From JAOTYV01 sp041557595 (GTDB lineage Bacteria > Pseudomonadota > Alphaproteobacteria > UBA8366), in NCBI GenBank assembly GCA_041557595.1, contig JBFFGE010000020.1, forward strand, positions 1 to 36,807: a stretch of 36,807 nt of DNA, read 5' to 3'. Position 1 is the first letter of the stretch; every line of letters begins with the position of its first letter. Shown here piece by piece: positions 7,963 to 16,655 of the stretch. The translations under genes and the position numbers were made by a program. The notes beneath the pieces are model-generated. The model made no database searches. It was not told where the DNA came from and was given only the letters and a program-made list of their open reading frames with translations.

Positions 7963-9700
7963 CGGCGAATTCCGAACGGTTGAGGCGGTCGCGAAACAGG
8001 CGCCGCGCGTCGAGGATTTTATCCGCTAGCCCCGGGTCTTGTTGCGGGTCGATGAGCTGCTGGAATGCACGGGTCAGCAAACTGTCTTCCAGGCCGACCA
8101 AACGGACGACACGCACCGCTTCCGCGGTCAAATCCTCCGGGCCGTCGAACCCGAGACTTTCATAGTCGATCCAGTCGGCCGCCGGGTCGACCGGCGTATT
8201 TCCGGCCTCGAGCGCCTCTTTTCTCCAGAGCGCCCGTTCGCGGTCGTCGGCACCGGTCTTCTGTTCAGAAGCGACGGGCTGGTGTTTTAGTCCGTACAGC
8301 AAATTTTCACGCCAGGTGCCGGAAAAAACGTGGCTATTGCTGTCGACATAGCCGATGCACCGGCCAATTGTCGTTTCGTCGATCGCGCTGATCGGCGTGT
8401 CGCCGAAATGAACGTTGCCGCCGCTGGGATCGCGCAATCCGGACAGAATGTGCGCGAGCTCACCCTTGCCGCATCCCGCCGGCCCCAGGATCGCCACGCG
8501 CCCAGGCAGGTCCGCGGCGAGGCAGACCTCGTCGAGGATGCGGGTATCGCCGTCGCGCAGGCTCAGGTCGTTGATTTTCAACGGACCGCCGAGCCGTCCG
8601 TCCGCTCCGGTTTTGGCCGGCGCGTCGCGCTCTGTCTCCGGCAGGTCGCGCAAACCGTCCGGCAGGAAGTTTTCGATCAGATTGTCGTACTTGACCCGGT
8701 TGTCCTCGAGCTGTTGATAATTTTCCAGCAACTCGTTCCAGGGCCGCACGGTTTCACGGTAGGCGGCGATGACGGCGACCAGTGCGCCCAGGCTGAGGTC
8801 GCCCATGATCACCAGATAGCCGCCGATCGAATAGAACAAGACCGGGGTGAGTTGAGTGAAAAAGGTATTCAGAAAGATAATGCCGTTGCCGAGCTTGTAG
8901 AGCCTCCGCCGTATTCGGAACAACACGCCGAGCCGTTGCGCCGTGCGGGCGCGCTCGAAATAGCTGGTATCGTGCGAATGGATTTCCCGGACTCCGGCAA
9001 CCGATTCCGACACATGCCCCGCGAACAGGCGCACGTTGCGGAGACGATTCCGACTTTCGTCATTCATCCGCTTCTGCAGTTTGGGAACCAACACGATTTG
9101 CACCGGGAACAGCGCGATCGCCGCCAATCCGAGGATCGGATCCTGCACGAACAAAAACGTCAGTGCGGTAACCAGCGTGCCGCCCTGCAGCACGGGATTG
9201 GCCACGGCGACGCCCATGTAGCGGCCGAGCGGCTCGACCTCGGCGGTCGTCATGGTCACGATTTCGCCGGCGGTGACGCGGCTGAAATGGTCGAGCGGAA
9301 AGCGCAGGACCTGGGTATACAAATCGTATCGCAAGCGCCGCAGCATGACTTCGGCGAGCACGCCCTTATAGACGCTGAGGTAATATCGAATGCCGGCAGT
9401 CAGCAGCATCAGCACCAGCAAGCCGGCGCACAGCAGCAACAGGAATTCGATCTGGTCGAAGGACAGGCCGAGGACTTCTTTCGGAAATCCGCCGGTATCC
9501 GGTTTCAGCGCATCGTTGATGATGATTTTCGGCAGCTCGAAGAACAGGTAGAGCATCGGCAGATAGATCAGCGTGCCGACGACCAGCAACACTTGCTGCG
9601 GCTTACTGTAGCGCCAGATATAGGCGAAGATGCTCGTTGGTATGATCGCTCTCCCCAGTTTTTCCGGCGCCGCCGCGAGGCCGCCGGAACGGGCCGTCAT
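7658..9700 (-). CDS. ABC transporter permease and first half of the ATPase, N-terminal part of a frameshifted gene
   Basis: Residues 1-340 form a six-helix ABC exporter membrane domain (hydrophobic blocks near 38-62, 83-110, 175-215 and 290-335). The ATPase starts near residue 380 with a Walker A-like VAILGPAGCGKGELA, where the Ser/Thr after GK is Gly. A long insert follows, and the good reading ends at EFADAVEFFDPERY near residue 588. The last 90 or so residues are arginine/proline-rich shadow sequence, while the homologous continuation (ATLSENLLFG onward) is in the other frame. TMD-NBD-cNMP fusions of this kind occur in Rhodospirillales-like bacteria (recalled, not searched). The substrate is unknown. 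It follows the GT39 remnant by 73 nt. Confidence 0.75.
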   Translation of the reverse strand: MTARSGGLAAAPEKLGRAIIPTSIFAYIWRYSKPQQVLLVVGTLIYLPMLYLFFELPKIIINDALKPDTGGFPKEVLGLSFDQIEFLLLLCAGLLVLMLLTAGIRYYLSVYKGVLAEVMLRRLRYDLYTQVLRFPLDHFSRVTAGEIVTMTTAEVEPLGRYMGVAVANPVLQGGTLVTALTFLFVQDPILGLAAIALFPVQIVLVPKLQKRMNDESRNRLRNVRLFAGHVSESVAGVREIHSHDTSYFERARTAQRLGVLFRIRRRLYKLGNGIIFLNTFFTQLTPVLFYSIGGYLVIMGDLSLGALVAVIAAYRETVRPWNELLENYQQLEDNRVKYDNLIENFLPDGLRDLPETERDAPAKTGADGRLGGPLKINDLSLRDGDTRILDEVCLAADLPGRVAILGPAGCGKGELAHILSGLRDPSGGNVHFGDTPISAIDETTIGRCIGYVDSNSHVFSGTWRENLLYGLKHQPVASEQKTGADDRERALWRKEALEAGNTPVDPAADWIDYESLGFDGPEDLTAEAVRVVRLVGLEDSLLTRAFQQLIDPQQDPGLADKILDARRLFRDRLNRSEFADAVEFFDPERYPVGKPVVRAAHRPNLRRVSSWRSTLRARYPPPRKLARPPGRHRPQGRGRECRNVSRSGSRRRTARAAQPDPARRNVGIREAAAAHRTNRR

Positions 9701-9773
9701 TTCCGATTACTGATTGCCTCCGACGCTGTCCAGTCCGTCTCACGAAGGTGTCATCATACCGCGATTTTGTTGA

Positions 9774-10078
9774 TCAGCGGCAATCGCCCGCGCCGCCCGG
9801 GATCAGGACATAGGCCAGCCGCGCCAGGCGGCCGGAGCCGGGCTCGATTTCGGCGGCGATCTGATCGGGCATGATCTTCCGCGACAGTTGCGTGCCGAGG
9901 AGTTTGTTTGTGTTGGACAGCATTTTTCTTCGGCGTGCCCCGTCGGGCTGCGGCGTCCAGACCAGGAGGCAGCTTCCGGCGGTCGGTTTGGCGCGCGGCG
10001 GGATGATCGGCCGCTTTCGCTTGGGCCGTTTGACCGCAAAATGCCAGTCGAGCATGTTGATCACCCGAGATTCCGGGA
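9774..10078 (-). pseudogene. C-terminal remnant of the GT39-type glycosyltransferase, out of frame with the rest
   Basis: Downstream of the stop of the GT39-type gene, the alternative minus-strand frame continues sensibly: FPESRVINMLDWHFAV, then a basic segment and a soluble tail ending IPGGAGDCR. In the upstream frame the protein reads GNLRPY and then SRNLG before a stop. Adding one T to the TATTCCC run at about 10078-10079 gives a continuous NLRPY-FPESRV. So roughly 100 C-terminal residues are separated by a single-base deletion (or a base-calling error). This tail probably belongs to the periplasmic C-terminal part of the enzyme. Confidence 0.65.
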
Positions 10079-11440
10079 ATACGGCCGCAAATTCCCGGCG
10101 ATCGGGTATCCCAGCCAATCGCCGACAATCGTTCCCTTCACGAAGCCGGCCGCCTTGAGCTGCCGGGCGAAGGATTCGTACGGCATGTTGTAATAGCTCT
10201 TGCTGCTGCGCTGTGGGTCGACCGCGTATTTCGCGGCGTCGCACACCGGCACCAGGATGGCGATTGCCAACAGCACGGCGGAAAATTTCTTGAGCGCCCG
10301 CTCCGGGATCTCCGCCGCCTGTGCACGGGCGAGAAAATATATCGGGAAGAGAATCAGCAGGAACATGTAGTGATTGCGGACGCGGGTAACGTCGAAGAGG
10401 AGGACGCCTGCGATTGTAAGCGCGAATATGATGAGCAGTGTCCAGCCGAGAATTTTTCGATGGCGCGCCGATGGGGCCGCGCGGCTGCCGTCGCGCCGAA
10501 GGGCACGGGGAAACAGGAGAATGTAAATCGCCAACAGCGGCATCAGGAAATTGAGTACCGCCATGCAGGCGTCGAAGGCCCCGAACAGTCCGAGAAACGA
10601 TGTGCCGTCCGGGGTTCCGTTCGGAAATCGGCCCTGGACATGTTTGATGAAATTGGCGCGGTGCAGCCACAGCCAATAGTAGTGCGGCACGGCGACGATT
10701 GCGGCGACCGCCACCGTCAGGGCCATGCGCCGGTCGAGCAGGGCCTTGCGAAAGGCCGCATCCACGCTGAGCGCCGTCAACACGGCCGCCAGAAACAGAA
10801 TGTAATTGTATTTCGACAGCAACCCGGCGCCGATGGCCGCGCCGAGCCAGAAGTACGTCCAGCTGTCGCGGCGGCCTTCGAGCCGTAGCAAACAAAAGAA
10901 TGTCGCGCAGATGCTGAACACCAATGTCAGCGAATGGGTGTATTGAAAAGAAGCGTCCCAAACCGCGTAGTAGATCGCCAGCGGCGACAGCGCTGCCAAA
11001 GCGGCGTACCGGTCGTCGGCCAAGACATGCCGGGCGGCCGTGTAGAGGAAAAAATACGCCGCGCCGAGAATCGCGGATTTCACGAAAATCACCGAAGCGA
11101 TCGTGACGCCGAACACCGACTGGGCGGCAATCAGCAGCCAAGTGAACAGGGGTGGCGTTCCGGCGCCATAGCCCCATTGCCAGCTCTGCGCGTTGACGAG
11201 TTGGTCCGCCTCGTCCGGGCCGGCGGCGGGGAAGAGGAAGGACCGCATCAGCCAGACCAGGAACAGCACGCTGCCCCAAATATAGGCGACGCTGCGGCCG
11301 GTCGCGGCGCGGTCGCCGCACCAGTCGAGCACGCGGTCGACCGTCGTTTTGTTTACCTGTCGGTCGATGCCGGCATCAGGCATTTCGCCGCGCTCCGGTT
11401 TGCCCGGCGGCCGTGTGCCGGGGCGGAGAAAATCGGTCAT
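10061..11440 (-). CDS. GT39/ArnT-like polyprenyl-phosphate-dependent glycosyltransferase (3' frameshift)
   Basis: A polytopic membrane protein of 459 residues from ATG 11440. Features of the PMT/ArnT superfamily are the first helix (YIWGSVLFLVWLMRSFLF) followed by GPDEADQLV, the acidic pair in the first periplasmic loop that serves catalysis, and about ten further helices. Such enzymes move a sugar from an undecaprenyl-phosphate carrier to a lipid or protein outside the inner membrane. ATG at 11440 overlaps the stop of the GT2 gene by 4 nt (ATGA), so translation is probably coupled; an upstream ATG at 11485 is also possible. The frame ends early at 10061 because of the frameshift described in the remnant entry. 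Loss of the tail could inactivate it. Confidence 0.75.
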   Translation of the reverse strand: MTDFLRPGTRPPGKPERGEMPDAGIDRQVNKTTVDRVLDWCGDRAATGRSVAYIWGSVLFLVWLMRSFLFPAAGPDEADQLVNAQSWQWGYGAGTPPLFTWLLIAAQSVFGVTIASVIFVKSAILGAAYFFLYTAARHVLADDRYAALAALSPLAIYYAVWDASFQYTHSLTLVFSICATFFCLLRLEGRRDSWTYFWLGAAIGAGLLSKYNYILFLAAVLTALSVDAAFRKALLDRRMALTVAVAAIVAVPHYYWLWLHRANFIKHVQGRFPNGTPDGTSFLGLFGAFDACMAVLNFLMPLLAIYILLFPRALRRDGSRAAPSARHRKILGWTLLIIFALTIAGVLLFDVTRVRNHYMFLLILFPIYFLARAQAAEIPERALKKFSAVLLAIAILVPVCDAAKYAVDPQRSSKSYYNMPYESFARQLKAAGFVKGTIVGDWLGYPIAGNLRPYSRNLG

Positions 11441-12186
11441 TCCGTCGCATCGATGATTGGCAGTTTGGTCCGCCGTTTCAGCCATAGGACCCCGGCGAGA
11501 TCGAGAATTCCTGGCCAGAGCCGATTGTGCAAACCGTATTTGGATTGGCCCTGGCGGCGCGCCCGATGTCCGACGGGCACCGTGACGACCGCGCCCCCGT
11601 GGCGCTGGATGAGGGCGGGGAGAAACCGGTGCATGTGGTCGAAATAGGGAAGCGCCAGGAAGGCATCGCGGCGGAAAAGTTTGAGGGCGCAGCCGGAATC
11701 ACGAATGCCATCCCGGAGCAGCCGCGCGCGAACGCTGTTTGCGGTCCAGGACGATAGGCGGCGGAGCCAGCTGTCGTACCGCCTTTCCCGCTGGCCCGCC
11801 ACCATCCGCAGGTTGGGTTCGGCGGATGTGTCGCGCGCCTCGATCAGTCGGGGTATGTCTGCGGGCGGGTTTTGTCCATCGCCGTCCATCGTAACGACCC
11901 AGGCGGCGTGCGCAGCATGGACACCCGTCCATGTCGCCGTGCTTTGGCCGCAGGTCTTTTCATGCCGCACCAGGCGCAACCAGGGGTGATTTCTTTGGGC
12001 GGTGCGAATTTCGTCGTCCGTGCCGTCGGCGCTGCCATCGTCGACGCAAATCACCTCGAATACGGTGCGGCCGTTCAAGACAGCGGCAATTTCATCGAGC
12101 AAGGGCTGGATGTTGCCGGCTTCGTCCTTGACCGGAATGACGACCGATAGCGCCGGTTCGTCACGGTCGGAAGTCACGCTACCCAT
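11437..12186 (-). CDS. Family 2 glycosyltransferase (polyprenyl-phosphate sugar synthase-like)
   Basis: This 249-residue GT2 protein opens with LSVVIPVKDEAGNIQPLLDEI, carries the nucleotide-binding Asp in CVDDGSADGT and the DXD-type motif in VTMDGDGQNPP, and lacks obvious membrane helices. It resembles dolichol/undecaprenyl-phosphate mannosyl- or glycosyltransferases (DPM1/ArnC-like), which load a sugar from a nucleotide donor onto a lipid carrier. The following GT39-type gene overlaps by 4 nt and would use such a lipid-linked sugar, a common functional pair. The 246-nt region upstream (12187-12432) holds no gene but contains a long hairpin. Confidence 0.83.
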   Translation of the reverse strand: MGSVTSDRDEPALSVVIPVKDEAGNIQPLLDEIAAVLNGRTVFEVICVDDGSADGTDDEIRTAQRNHPWLRLVRHEKTCGQSTATWTGVHAAHAAWVVTMDGDGQNPPADIPRLIEARDTSAEPNLRMVAGQRERRYDSWLRRLSSWTANSVRARLLRDGIRDSGCALKLFRRDAFLALPYFDHMHRFLPALIQRHGGAVVTVPVGHRARRQGQSKYGLHNRLWPGILDLAGVLWLKRRTKLPIIDATE

Positions 12187-12335
12187 TACCGTCGGCTCGA
12201 TCCCGTTTCCCAGCGAAATAGCATGCTCAGCGGCTCAAATGCCGTTTGCTGCCGCAGTCTAGTTGGACGCGCGGGTTTTAGATGATCGCTGTTGATTTGG
12301 CGAGACAAAAGGCCTCATGCGGCGGCGTCGACGCT

Positions 12336-12379
12336 AGATCAACCTGCCTTAAATTGGAATCAATTAAAGGCAGGTTGAT
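12336..12379. repeat. 20-bp inverted repeat with 4-nt loop
   Basis: The left arm GATCAACCTGCCTTAAATTG (12336-12355) pairs with the right arm at 12360-12379 with one mismatch, separated by GAAT. It lies in AT-rich DNA between the methyltransferase stop and the GT2 start, both on the minus strand. No U-tract follows on either strand, so it is not a standard intrinsic terminator. It could be a small mobile or repeated palindrome, an mRNA processing or stability hairpin, or an operator. Nothing else is seen in 12187-12432. Confidence 0.75.
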
Positions 12380-12432
12380 CGATTCTATAAAAATAGAGCA
12401 GCTTATGTGCGCCCGATTGGGCGCACGCCGCT

Positions 12433-13488
12433 CTAGCGCCGCCGCAGGACCATCATGCGGGAAAAATAAACACGCTCGGTGGAGACGACCTCGAAGCCGC
12501 TGTCGCGGAACATTCCGTCGAGGTCGTCGGCGACGTAATCCGCAAAATAGGGCTCGTGCATCGACAGCGGAAACCGGTCGAGCAGCGGGTTGTACGGCGG
12601 ATGGTCGTCGCGCTGGATCGAATCCATCATGAGCAGCAACCCGCCCGGCATCACGACGCGGGCCAATTCCCGGGCCACGATCCGGCGGACCGCGCGCGGC
12701 AGTTCGTGAAACAGGTAAATGCAGGTCACGAGGTCGAATGCGCCGTCTCCGAACGGCAGCGCTTCCGCATTGCCGGCGGCAAGGCGCACGCGCGACCAAT
12801 GCCGCAAATGCCGTGCCGCCTGTGCAAGATAGGGGCTGCTCAGATCGACGCCGGTAACGGCCAGTCGCGGATAATTGTCCTTCACGAACGTCAGAAAACG
12901 GCCGGTGCCGCAGGCGACGTCCAGCAGCCGTGTCGCGCGCACGGGGCGATGGGAGAAATAGTCGCGGATCGGCACCAGCAGTTGACGGCGCATGGCGTCG
13001 GCGCCGCCATTGAACAGAACTTCGACCTGATAGTCGTAGAGTTTGGCCGATTCCGGGCTCAAATAGCCTTCGCTCTGATAGTGAAAATTTTGCAAATAGT
13101 ACCGGGGATAGCGGCCGCGATGAGGCGGGGCGAAGACTTCCTGGGCCACGCCGTCGCGTTTACGCCGGTTGACCGCGCCGAGATCCCTGAAGAAGCGGAT
13201 CGATTGGCGCACAACACCGGCAGGGTTGGGCCACATGTCGTGCGGCGGCCGGTAGATTCCCGCTGCTATATTGTCCCAATCCCGCTGAAACAGTGCATCC
13301 AGATCGCGGCCGATGACGCGCCAGGACGGCGCTGCGTGACCTCCCGTGGACGGTGCTTCAATCGGCGGCGCGGTGCGCGCCGCGACCGCGTAGTGCCCGC
13401 CGAACCACGCGGTACGGACCTTCTGCGAAACGGCGTAGGACAGTCGATCGATGGGTCTGGGCATGGCAATATCAAATCTGGCGGTCAA
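12433..13488 (-). CDS. Class I SAM-dependent methyltransferase
   Basis: The 351-residue protein has a C-terminal methyltransferase domain (about residues 150-345) with motif I LLDVACGTGRFL, an acidic residue after beta-2 in VTGVDLSSPYL, the NAEALPFGDGAFDLV stretch of the Methyltransf_11 type, and MPGGLLLMMDS for motif III. The N-terminal 150 residues (WPNPAGVVRQSIRFF, YPRYYLQNFHYQSEGYLS) look like the extra region found in several alphaproteobacterial quinone- or lipid-related methyltransferases, but the substrate is unknown. It ends about 250 nt before the GT2 gene on the same strand. An internal ATG at 13464 is an alternative start. Confidence 0.82.
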   Translation of the reverse strand: MTARFDIAMPRPIDRLSYAVSQKVRTAWFGGHYAVAARTAPPIEAPSTGGHAAPSWRVIGRDLDALFQRDWDNIAAGIYRPPHDMWPNPAGVVRQSIRFFRDLGAVNRRKRDGVAQEVFAPPHRGRYPRYYLQNFHYQSEGYLSPESAKLYDYQVEVLFNGGADAMRRQLLVPIRDYFSHRPVRATRLLDVACGTGRFLTFVKDNYPRLAVTGVDLSSPYLAQAARHLRHWSRVRLAAGNAEALPFGDGAFDLVTCIYLFHELPRAVRRIVARELARVVMPGGLLLMMDSIQRDDHPPYNPLLDRFPLSMHEPYFADYVADDLDGMFRDSGFEVVSTERVYFSRMMVLRRR

Positions 13489-13524
13489 ACGGCGCAGGTC
13501 AAGGGCGTTGAAGGCGCGGCCGCG

Positions 13525-13782
13525 TTAGCTGTCCCCGCGGTCGTCGCCATTTCGTCGCATCTTTTCCGCATAATGTGTGACAAGCACGATCGTGACGATA
13601 AAGACGATATTTGTCAGGAAGATAATTCCCATCCATTCAAAAACCGTGACCCGGACGATCTGCAGGCGAAGCTCGTCCTTGAACAAGAACAAAATGCCGG
13701 AAATTGCGGCCAATGCGCCCGCCACCGACACGTACAGGGCGGCCAATCTCACGACGTCACCGCGAAGAGTTCCGCGCCGCAA
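13525..13782 (-). CDS. Small two-helix membrane protein of unknown function
   Basis: An 85-residue protein with two hydrophobic segments, about residues 12-34 (LAALYVSVAGALAAISGILF) and 45-68 (VFEWMGIIFLTNIVFIVTIV), and a charged C-terminus. The composition is far from the arginine/proline bias of shadow frames, which supports a real gene. It sits 36 nt upstream of the methyltransferase on the same strand, so co-transcription is likely. I do not recognise the family. Confidence 0.6.
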   Translation of the reverse strand: MRRGTLRGDVVRLAALYVSVAGALAAISGILFLFKDELRLQIVRVTVFEWMGIIFLTNIVFIVTIVLVTHYAEKMRRNGDDRGDS

Positions 13783-14015
13783 CGGAATGCGGGCCTGATG
13801 TCGGTTCGCCTGAAACCGGGGCGTGCGAGAAGGCGCGGCCGGGCGCCGCTGTCCAGGTCATTCTTGCGACCCGGTGCCGCCGTTTCGGCGAAAAGGATAT
13901 AGTCGCAACCGATGTGGCGGACCCGCGCGAGTCCGTCTTGTGCGGTGACATGGGCGATATCCTCCCCGTCACGGACTTGGTGTGCGGTCATGGATCGATA
14001 AAACCACACGCTCAT
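13749..14015 (-). CDS. Doubtful 88-residue open frame upstream of the small membrane protein
   Basis: An open frame from ATG 14015 to a stop at 13749 overlaps the start of the small membrane protein by 34 nt. Its middle (HIGCDYILFAETAAPGRKND) and end (CGAELFAVTS) are less arginine-biased than most shadow frames. No domain is recognised. It could be a real small gene, a fragment of a decayed gene, or chance. It is divergent from pgk, which starts about 140 nt away. Confidence 0.25.
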   Translation of the reverse strand: MSVWFYRSMTAHQVRDGEDIAHVTAQDGLARVRHIGCDYILFAETAAPGRKNDLDSGARPRLLARPGFRRTDIRPAFRCGAELFAVTS

Positions 14016-14152
14016 AAACGCATCAAGCGGGACCGGTGCGGAGAATCGGTTGCACGGAAGCGGCGGACCGAGACCCGGCGGCGGGTCATTGCGAGGATTG
14101 CGCTAATCCTGTAGTGGAAGCCAAATCAAACCTCCCGAGCGGGATATATGTC

Positions 14153-15346
14153 ATGTTCAAGACGCTCGACGATATCGACTTTTCCGGCCGCCGGGTTCTG
14201 GTGCGCGGCGATTTGAACCTGCCCATCCGGGACGGCCGGATAACCGATGCCACACGCATCGACCGTCTCGTGCCGACGCTCCGCGAACTGTCCGGCAAGG
14301 GCGCACGGGTCATCGTGATATCGCACTTCGGCAGGCCCAAGGGGAAGCCGGTGCCCGATATGTCTCTGCGGCCGGTTGCGGATGCGCTGTCCCTGTCGCT
14401 GGACGGCGCGCCGGTCGCCTTTGCGCCGGACTGCATCGGTCCGGAAGCGGCGGCGGTGGTCGAGGCAATGGGCGATGGCGACGTCGCGTTGCTGGAAAAC
14501 CTGCGATTTCATCCGGGCGAGGAAGCGAACGATCCGGCGTTTGCCCAGGCCTTGGCGGCGCTCGCCGATGTCTACGTCAATGACGGGTTCTCGGTTTCGC
14601 ATCGGGCGCACGCGTCGACCGCGGCGATTGCCGCCCTGCTGCCCGCGGTTGCGGGCCGCAACATGCAGGCGGAGCTGGAGGCGCTGCAAGCCGCTCTCGA
14701 CGCGCCGAAGCGGCCGGTGATGGCGGTTGTCGGCGGCGCCAAAGTGTCGACCAAGCTGGCGGTGCTCGGCAATCTCATCGAAAAAGTCGATGCGCTGGTG
14801 ATCGGCGGCGGCATGGCGAACACGTTCCTGCACGCGCTCGGCACCGATGTCGGCGCCAGCCTGTGTGAACACGATCTCGCCGAAACCGCGCGCGAGATCA
14901 TGGCGAAGGCCGATGCGGTGGGCTGCGATATCGTGCTCCCGACGGATGTGGTGATCGCCGAGAAACTCGAAGCGGGTGCGTCTTCGGAAACCGTGCCGAC
15001 CGGCGCGGTGCCGCCCGGCCGGATGATCCTCGATATCGGCGCGGAAAGCGCCGGCGGTTTGGCGTCGCGGCTCGAATCCATCAACACGCTCCTTTGGAAC
15101 GGGCCGCTCGGCGCCTTTGAATTTCCGCCCTTCGACGCCAGCACGGTACAGGTCGCCCAGGCGGCGGCGGCGCTGACGGCGGCGGGGCGGCTGGTCTCGG
15201 TGGCGGGTGGCGGAGATACCGTCGCCGCGCTGCGCCATGCGGAGGTCGTGGAGGAATTCTCGTATGTTTCAACTGCGGGCGGCGCCTTTCTCGAATGGCT
15301 GGAAGGCAAGGAATTGCCGGGTGTGGCGGCGCTCCGCACTGCGTGA
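14153..15346 (+). CDS. pgk: Phosphoglycerate kinase
   Basis: A 397-residue enzyme of lower glycolysis that transfers phosphate between 1,3-bisphosphoglycerate and ADP in the cytosol. Recognised blocks are VLVRGDLNLPIRDGRI near the N-terminus, VISHFGRPKGK, LLENLRFHPGEEAND, SHRAHAST, VVGGAKVSTKLAVLGNL, LVIGGGMANTFL and the nucleotide loop SVAGGGDTVAAL close to the end. The length is normal. The ATG at 14153 is chosen because the frame upstream of it is not protein-like. The classical partners gap and tkt are not in the window. The 3' end overlaps the next gene by 26 nt if that gene starts at GTG 15321. Confidence 0.95.
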   Translation: MFKTLDDIDFSGRRVLVRGDLNLPIRDGRITDATRIDRLVPTLRELSGKGARVIVISHFGRPKGKPVPDMSLRPVADALSLSLDGAPVAFAPDCIGPEAAAVVEAMGDGDVALLENLRFHPGEEANDPAFAQALAALADVYVNDGFSVSHRAHASTAAIAALLPAVAGRNMQAELEALQAALDAPKRPVMAVVGGAKVSTKLAVLGNLIEKVDALVIGGGMANTFLHALGTDVGASLCEHDLAETAREIMAKADAVGCDIVLPTDVVIAEKLEAGASSETVPTGAVPPGRMILDIGAESAGGLASRLESINTLLWNGPLGAFEFPPFDASTVQVAQAAAALTAAGRLVSVAGGGDTVAALRHAEVVEEFSYVSTAGGAFLEWLEGKELPGVAALRTA

Positions 15347-16586
15347 CCGGCGTTCGCGCCGGCCGGCAGGGTGGACAGGCGCGGCCGCTCTGATCGCCCT
15401 CTGCCTGGGGTCCGCCCATGCGGAGTCGCCGGGGCAGCGCTTTGAAGTGCGTCCGCAAGACCTGCCCGCGCCCTATGCCACGCGCAGCGCCTCGAACAGT
15501 CCGGACCGCGTGCGCCGGACCGCGGCAATGCGGCCCGTGGCGCCGAAGGGCTACCGCGTTACCCTATTTGCGGAAGGTTTCAGCCACGCCCGATGGCTGG
15601 CCACGGCGCCGAGCGGGGAGGTGTTCCTCGCCGAGCCCCGTGCCGGCAAGGTGACCCTCTTGGTCGATTCGACCCGCGACGGCCGTGCCGACAAGCGCTT
15701 CACCTTTGCCGCCAATCACGACGCGCCGCACGGTTTGGCGTTGCGGGGCGCATATCTCTATGTGGCGGATTTGGAGGGCATTTGGCGATATCCGTGGCGG
15801 GCCGGCCAAACCGTGGCGCAGGGGCGGCCGACGCGCCTGACGCCGCCCGGCGCTTTCGGGGAAAGCGGCGGGCATTGGACGCGCAACATCGCCCTAAGCC
15901 CCGACGGCCGGCACATCTTCGCGGCAATCGGCAGCGCCGGCAATATCGACGAGGAACCGGAACCGCGCGCGACCGTCAAACGGTTCAACATCGACGGCAG
16001 CGGCGGCGCGGTATTCGCCCGGGGTCTGCGCAACCCGGTCGGCATCGCCTTCCACCCCGGCACCGGGCTGCTCTACACGGTGGTGAACGAGCGCGACGGA
16101 ATGGGCGATGGGCTGGTCCCGGACTTCCTGACCGCCGTGCGCGAAGGGGGTTTCTACGGCTGGCCCTATGCGTATAGCGGTCCGAACCCGCAACCCGGCT
16201 TTGCCGAAAAGCGGCCCGATCTGGTGCGCCGGACGCTGGTGCCCGATGTCTTGTTTCAATCCCATTCGGCGCCGCTCGGCCTCGTCTTTGCCCGCGGCGG
16301 ACAGTTTCCCAAGGATTGGCAGGATGATGCCTTCGTGGCCTTGCATGGCTCCTGGAATTCCGGCGTGCCGACCGGCTACAAGGTCGTCCGGGTGCCGTTT
16401 GCGAAGGGCCGGCCGCTGGGTTGGTACGAAAATTTCGTGACCGGGTTCCGCATCGATCGCCAAGGCAGCGCCAGCACCAGCGCCAGGGTGTGGGGCCGTC
16501 CGGTCGGGCTGGCGATCGCGGCGGACGGCAGCTTGCTGATCGCGGCCGATGGCGACAATTCGATCTGGCGCGTGAGCCGCCGGTGA
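15321..16586 (+). CDS. Secreted PQQ-type sugar (glucose/sorbosone) dehydrogenase-like protein
   Basis: About 421 residues with a twin-arginine-containing, Sec-like signal (ALIALCLGSAHA, cleavage before ESPGQ) followed by a beta-propeller of the glucose/sorbosone dehydrogenase family. Typical landmarks are PHGLALRGAYLYVADLEGIWRY in parts, HWTRNIALSPDGRHIF, GLRNPVGIAFHPGTGLLY, NERDGMGDGLVPD, GGFYGWPYAYSG, FQSHSAPLGLVF and DDAFVALHGSWN. Soluble members use PQQ to oxidise sugars in the periplasm, but many are uncharacterised. The start is uncertain: GTG 15321 gives a good signal peptide but overlaps pgk; ATG 15264 would overlap more. Co-transcription with pgk is likely. Confidence 0.8.
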   Translation: MWRRSALRDRRSRRPAGWTGAAALIALCLGSAHAESPGQRFEVRPQDLPAPYATRSASNSPDRVRRTAAMRPVAPKGYRVTLFAEGFSHARWLATAPSGEVFLAEPRAGKVTLLVDSTRDGRADKRFTFAANHDAPHGLALRGAYLYVADLEGIWRYPWRAGQTVAQGRPTRLTPPGAFGESGGHWTRNIALSPDGRHIFAAIGSAGNIDEEPEPRATVKRFNIDGSGGAVFARGLRNPVGIAFHPGTGLLYTVVNERDGMGDGLVPDFLTAVREGGFYGWPYAYSGPNPQPGFAEKRPDLVRRTLVPDVLFQSHSAPLGLVFARGGQFPKDWQDDAFVALHGSWNSGVPTGYKVVRVPFAKGRPLGWYENFVTGFRIDRQGSASTSARVWGRPVGLAIAADGSLLIAADGDNSIWRVSRR

Positions 16587-16655
16587 ATACCCGTTAACCG
16601 CATCTTTACCGTACCGTCATACAATTCATGGTTGTTACGGGATATGGGAGGGATT

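Noticed and set aside
8330..9874. A 514-residue plus-strand open frame opposite the ABC transporter gene
   Set aside because: His/Gln/Arg-rich antisense shadow of the membrane and ATPase domains; no motif, and the minus-strand reading is clearly protein-like.
9774..11321. A 515-residue minus-strand frame overlapping the GT39-type gene
   Set aside because: Only its last 100 residues are sensible; the rest is shadow of the GT39-type gene in the adjacent frame. I used only the tail as the frameshifted remnant.
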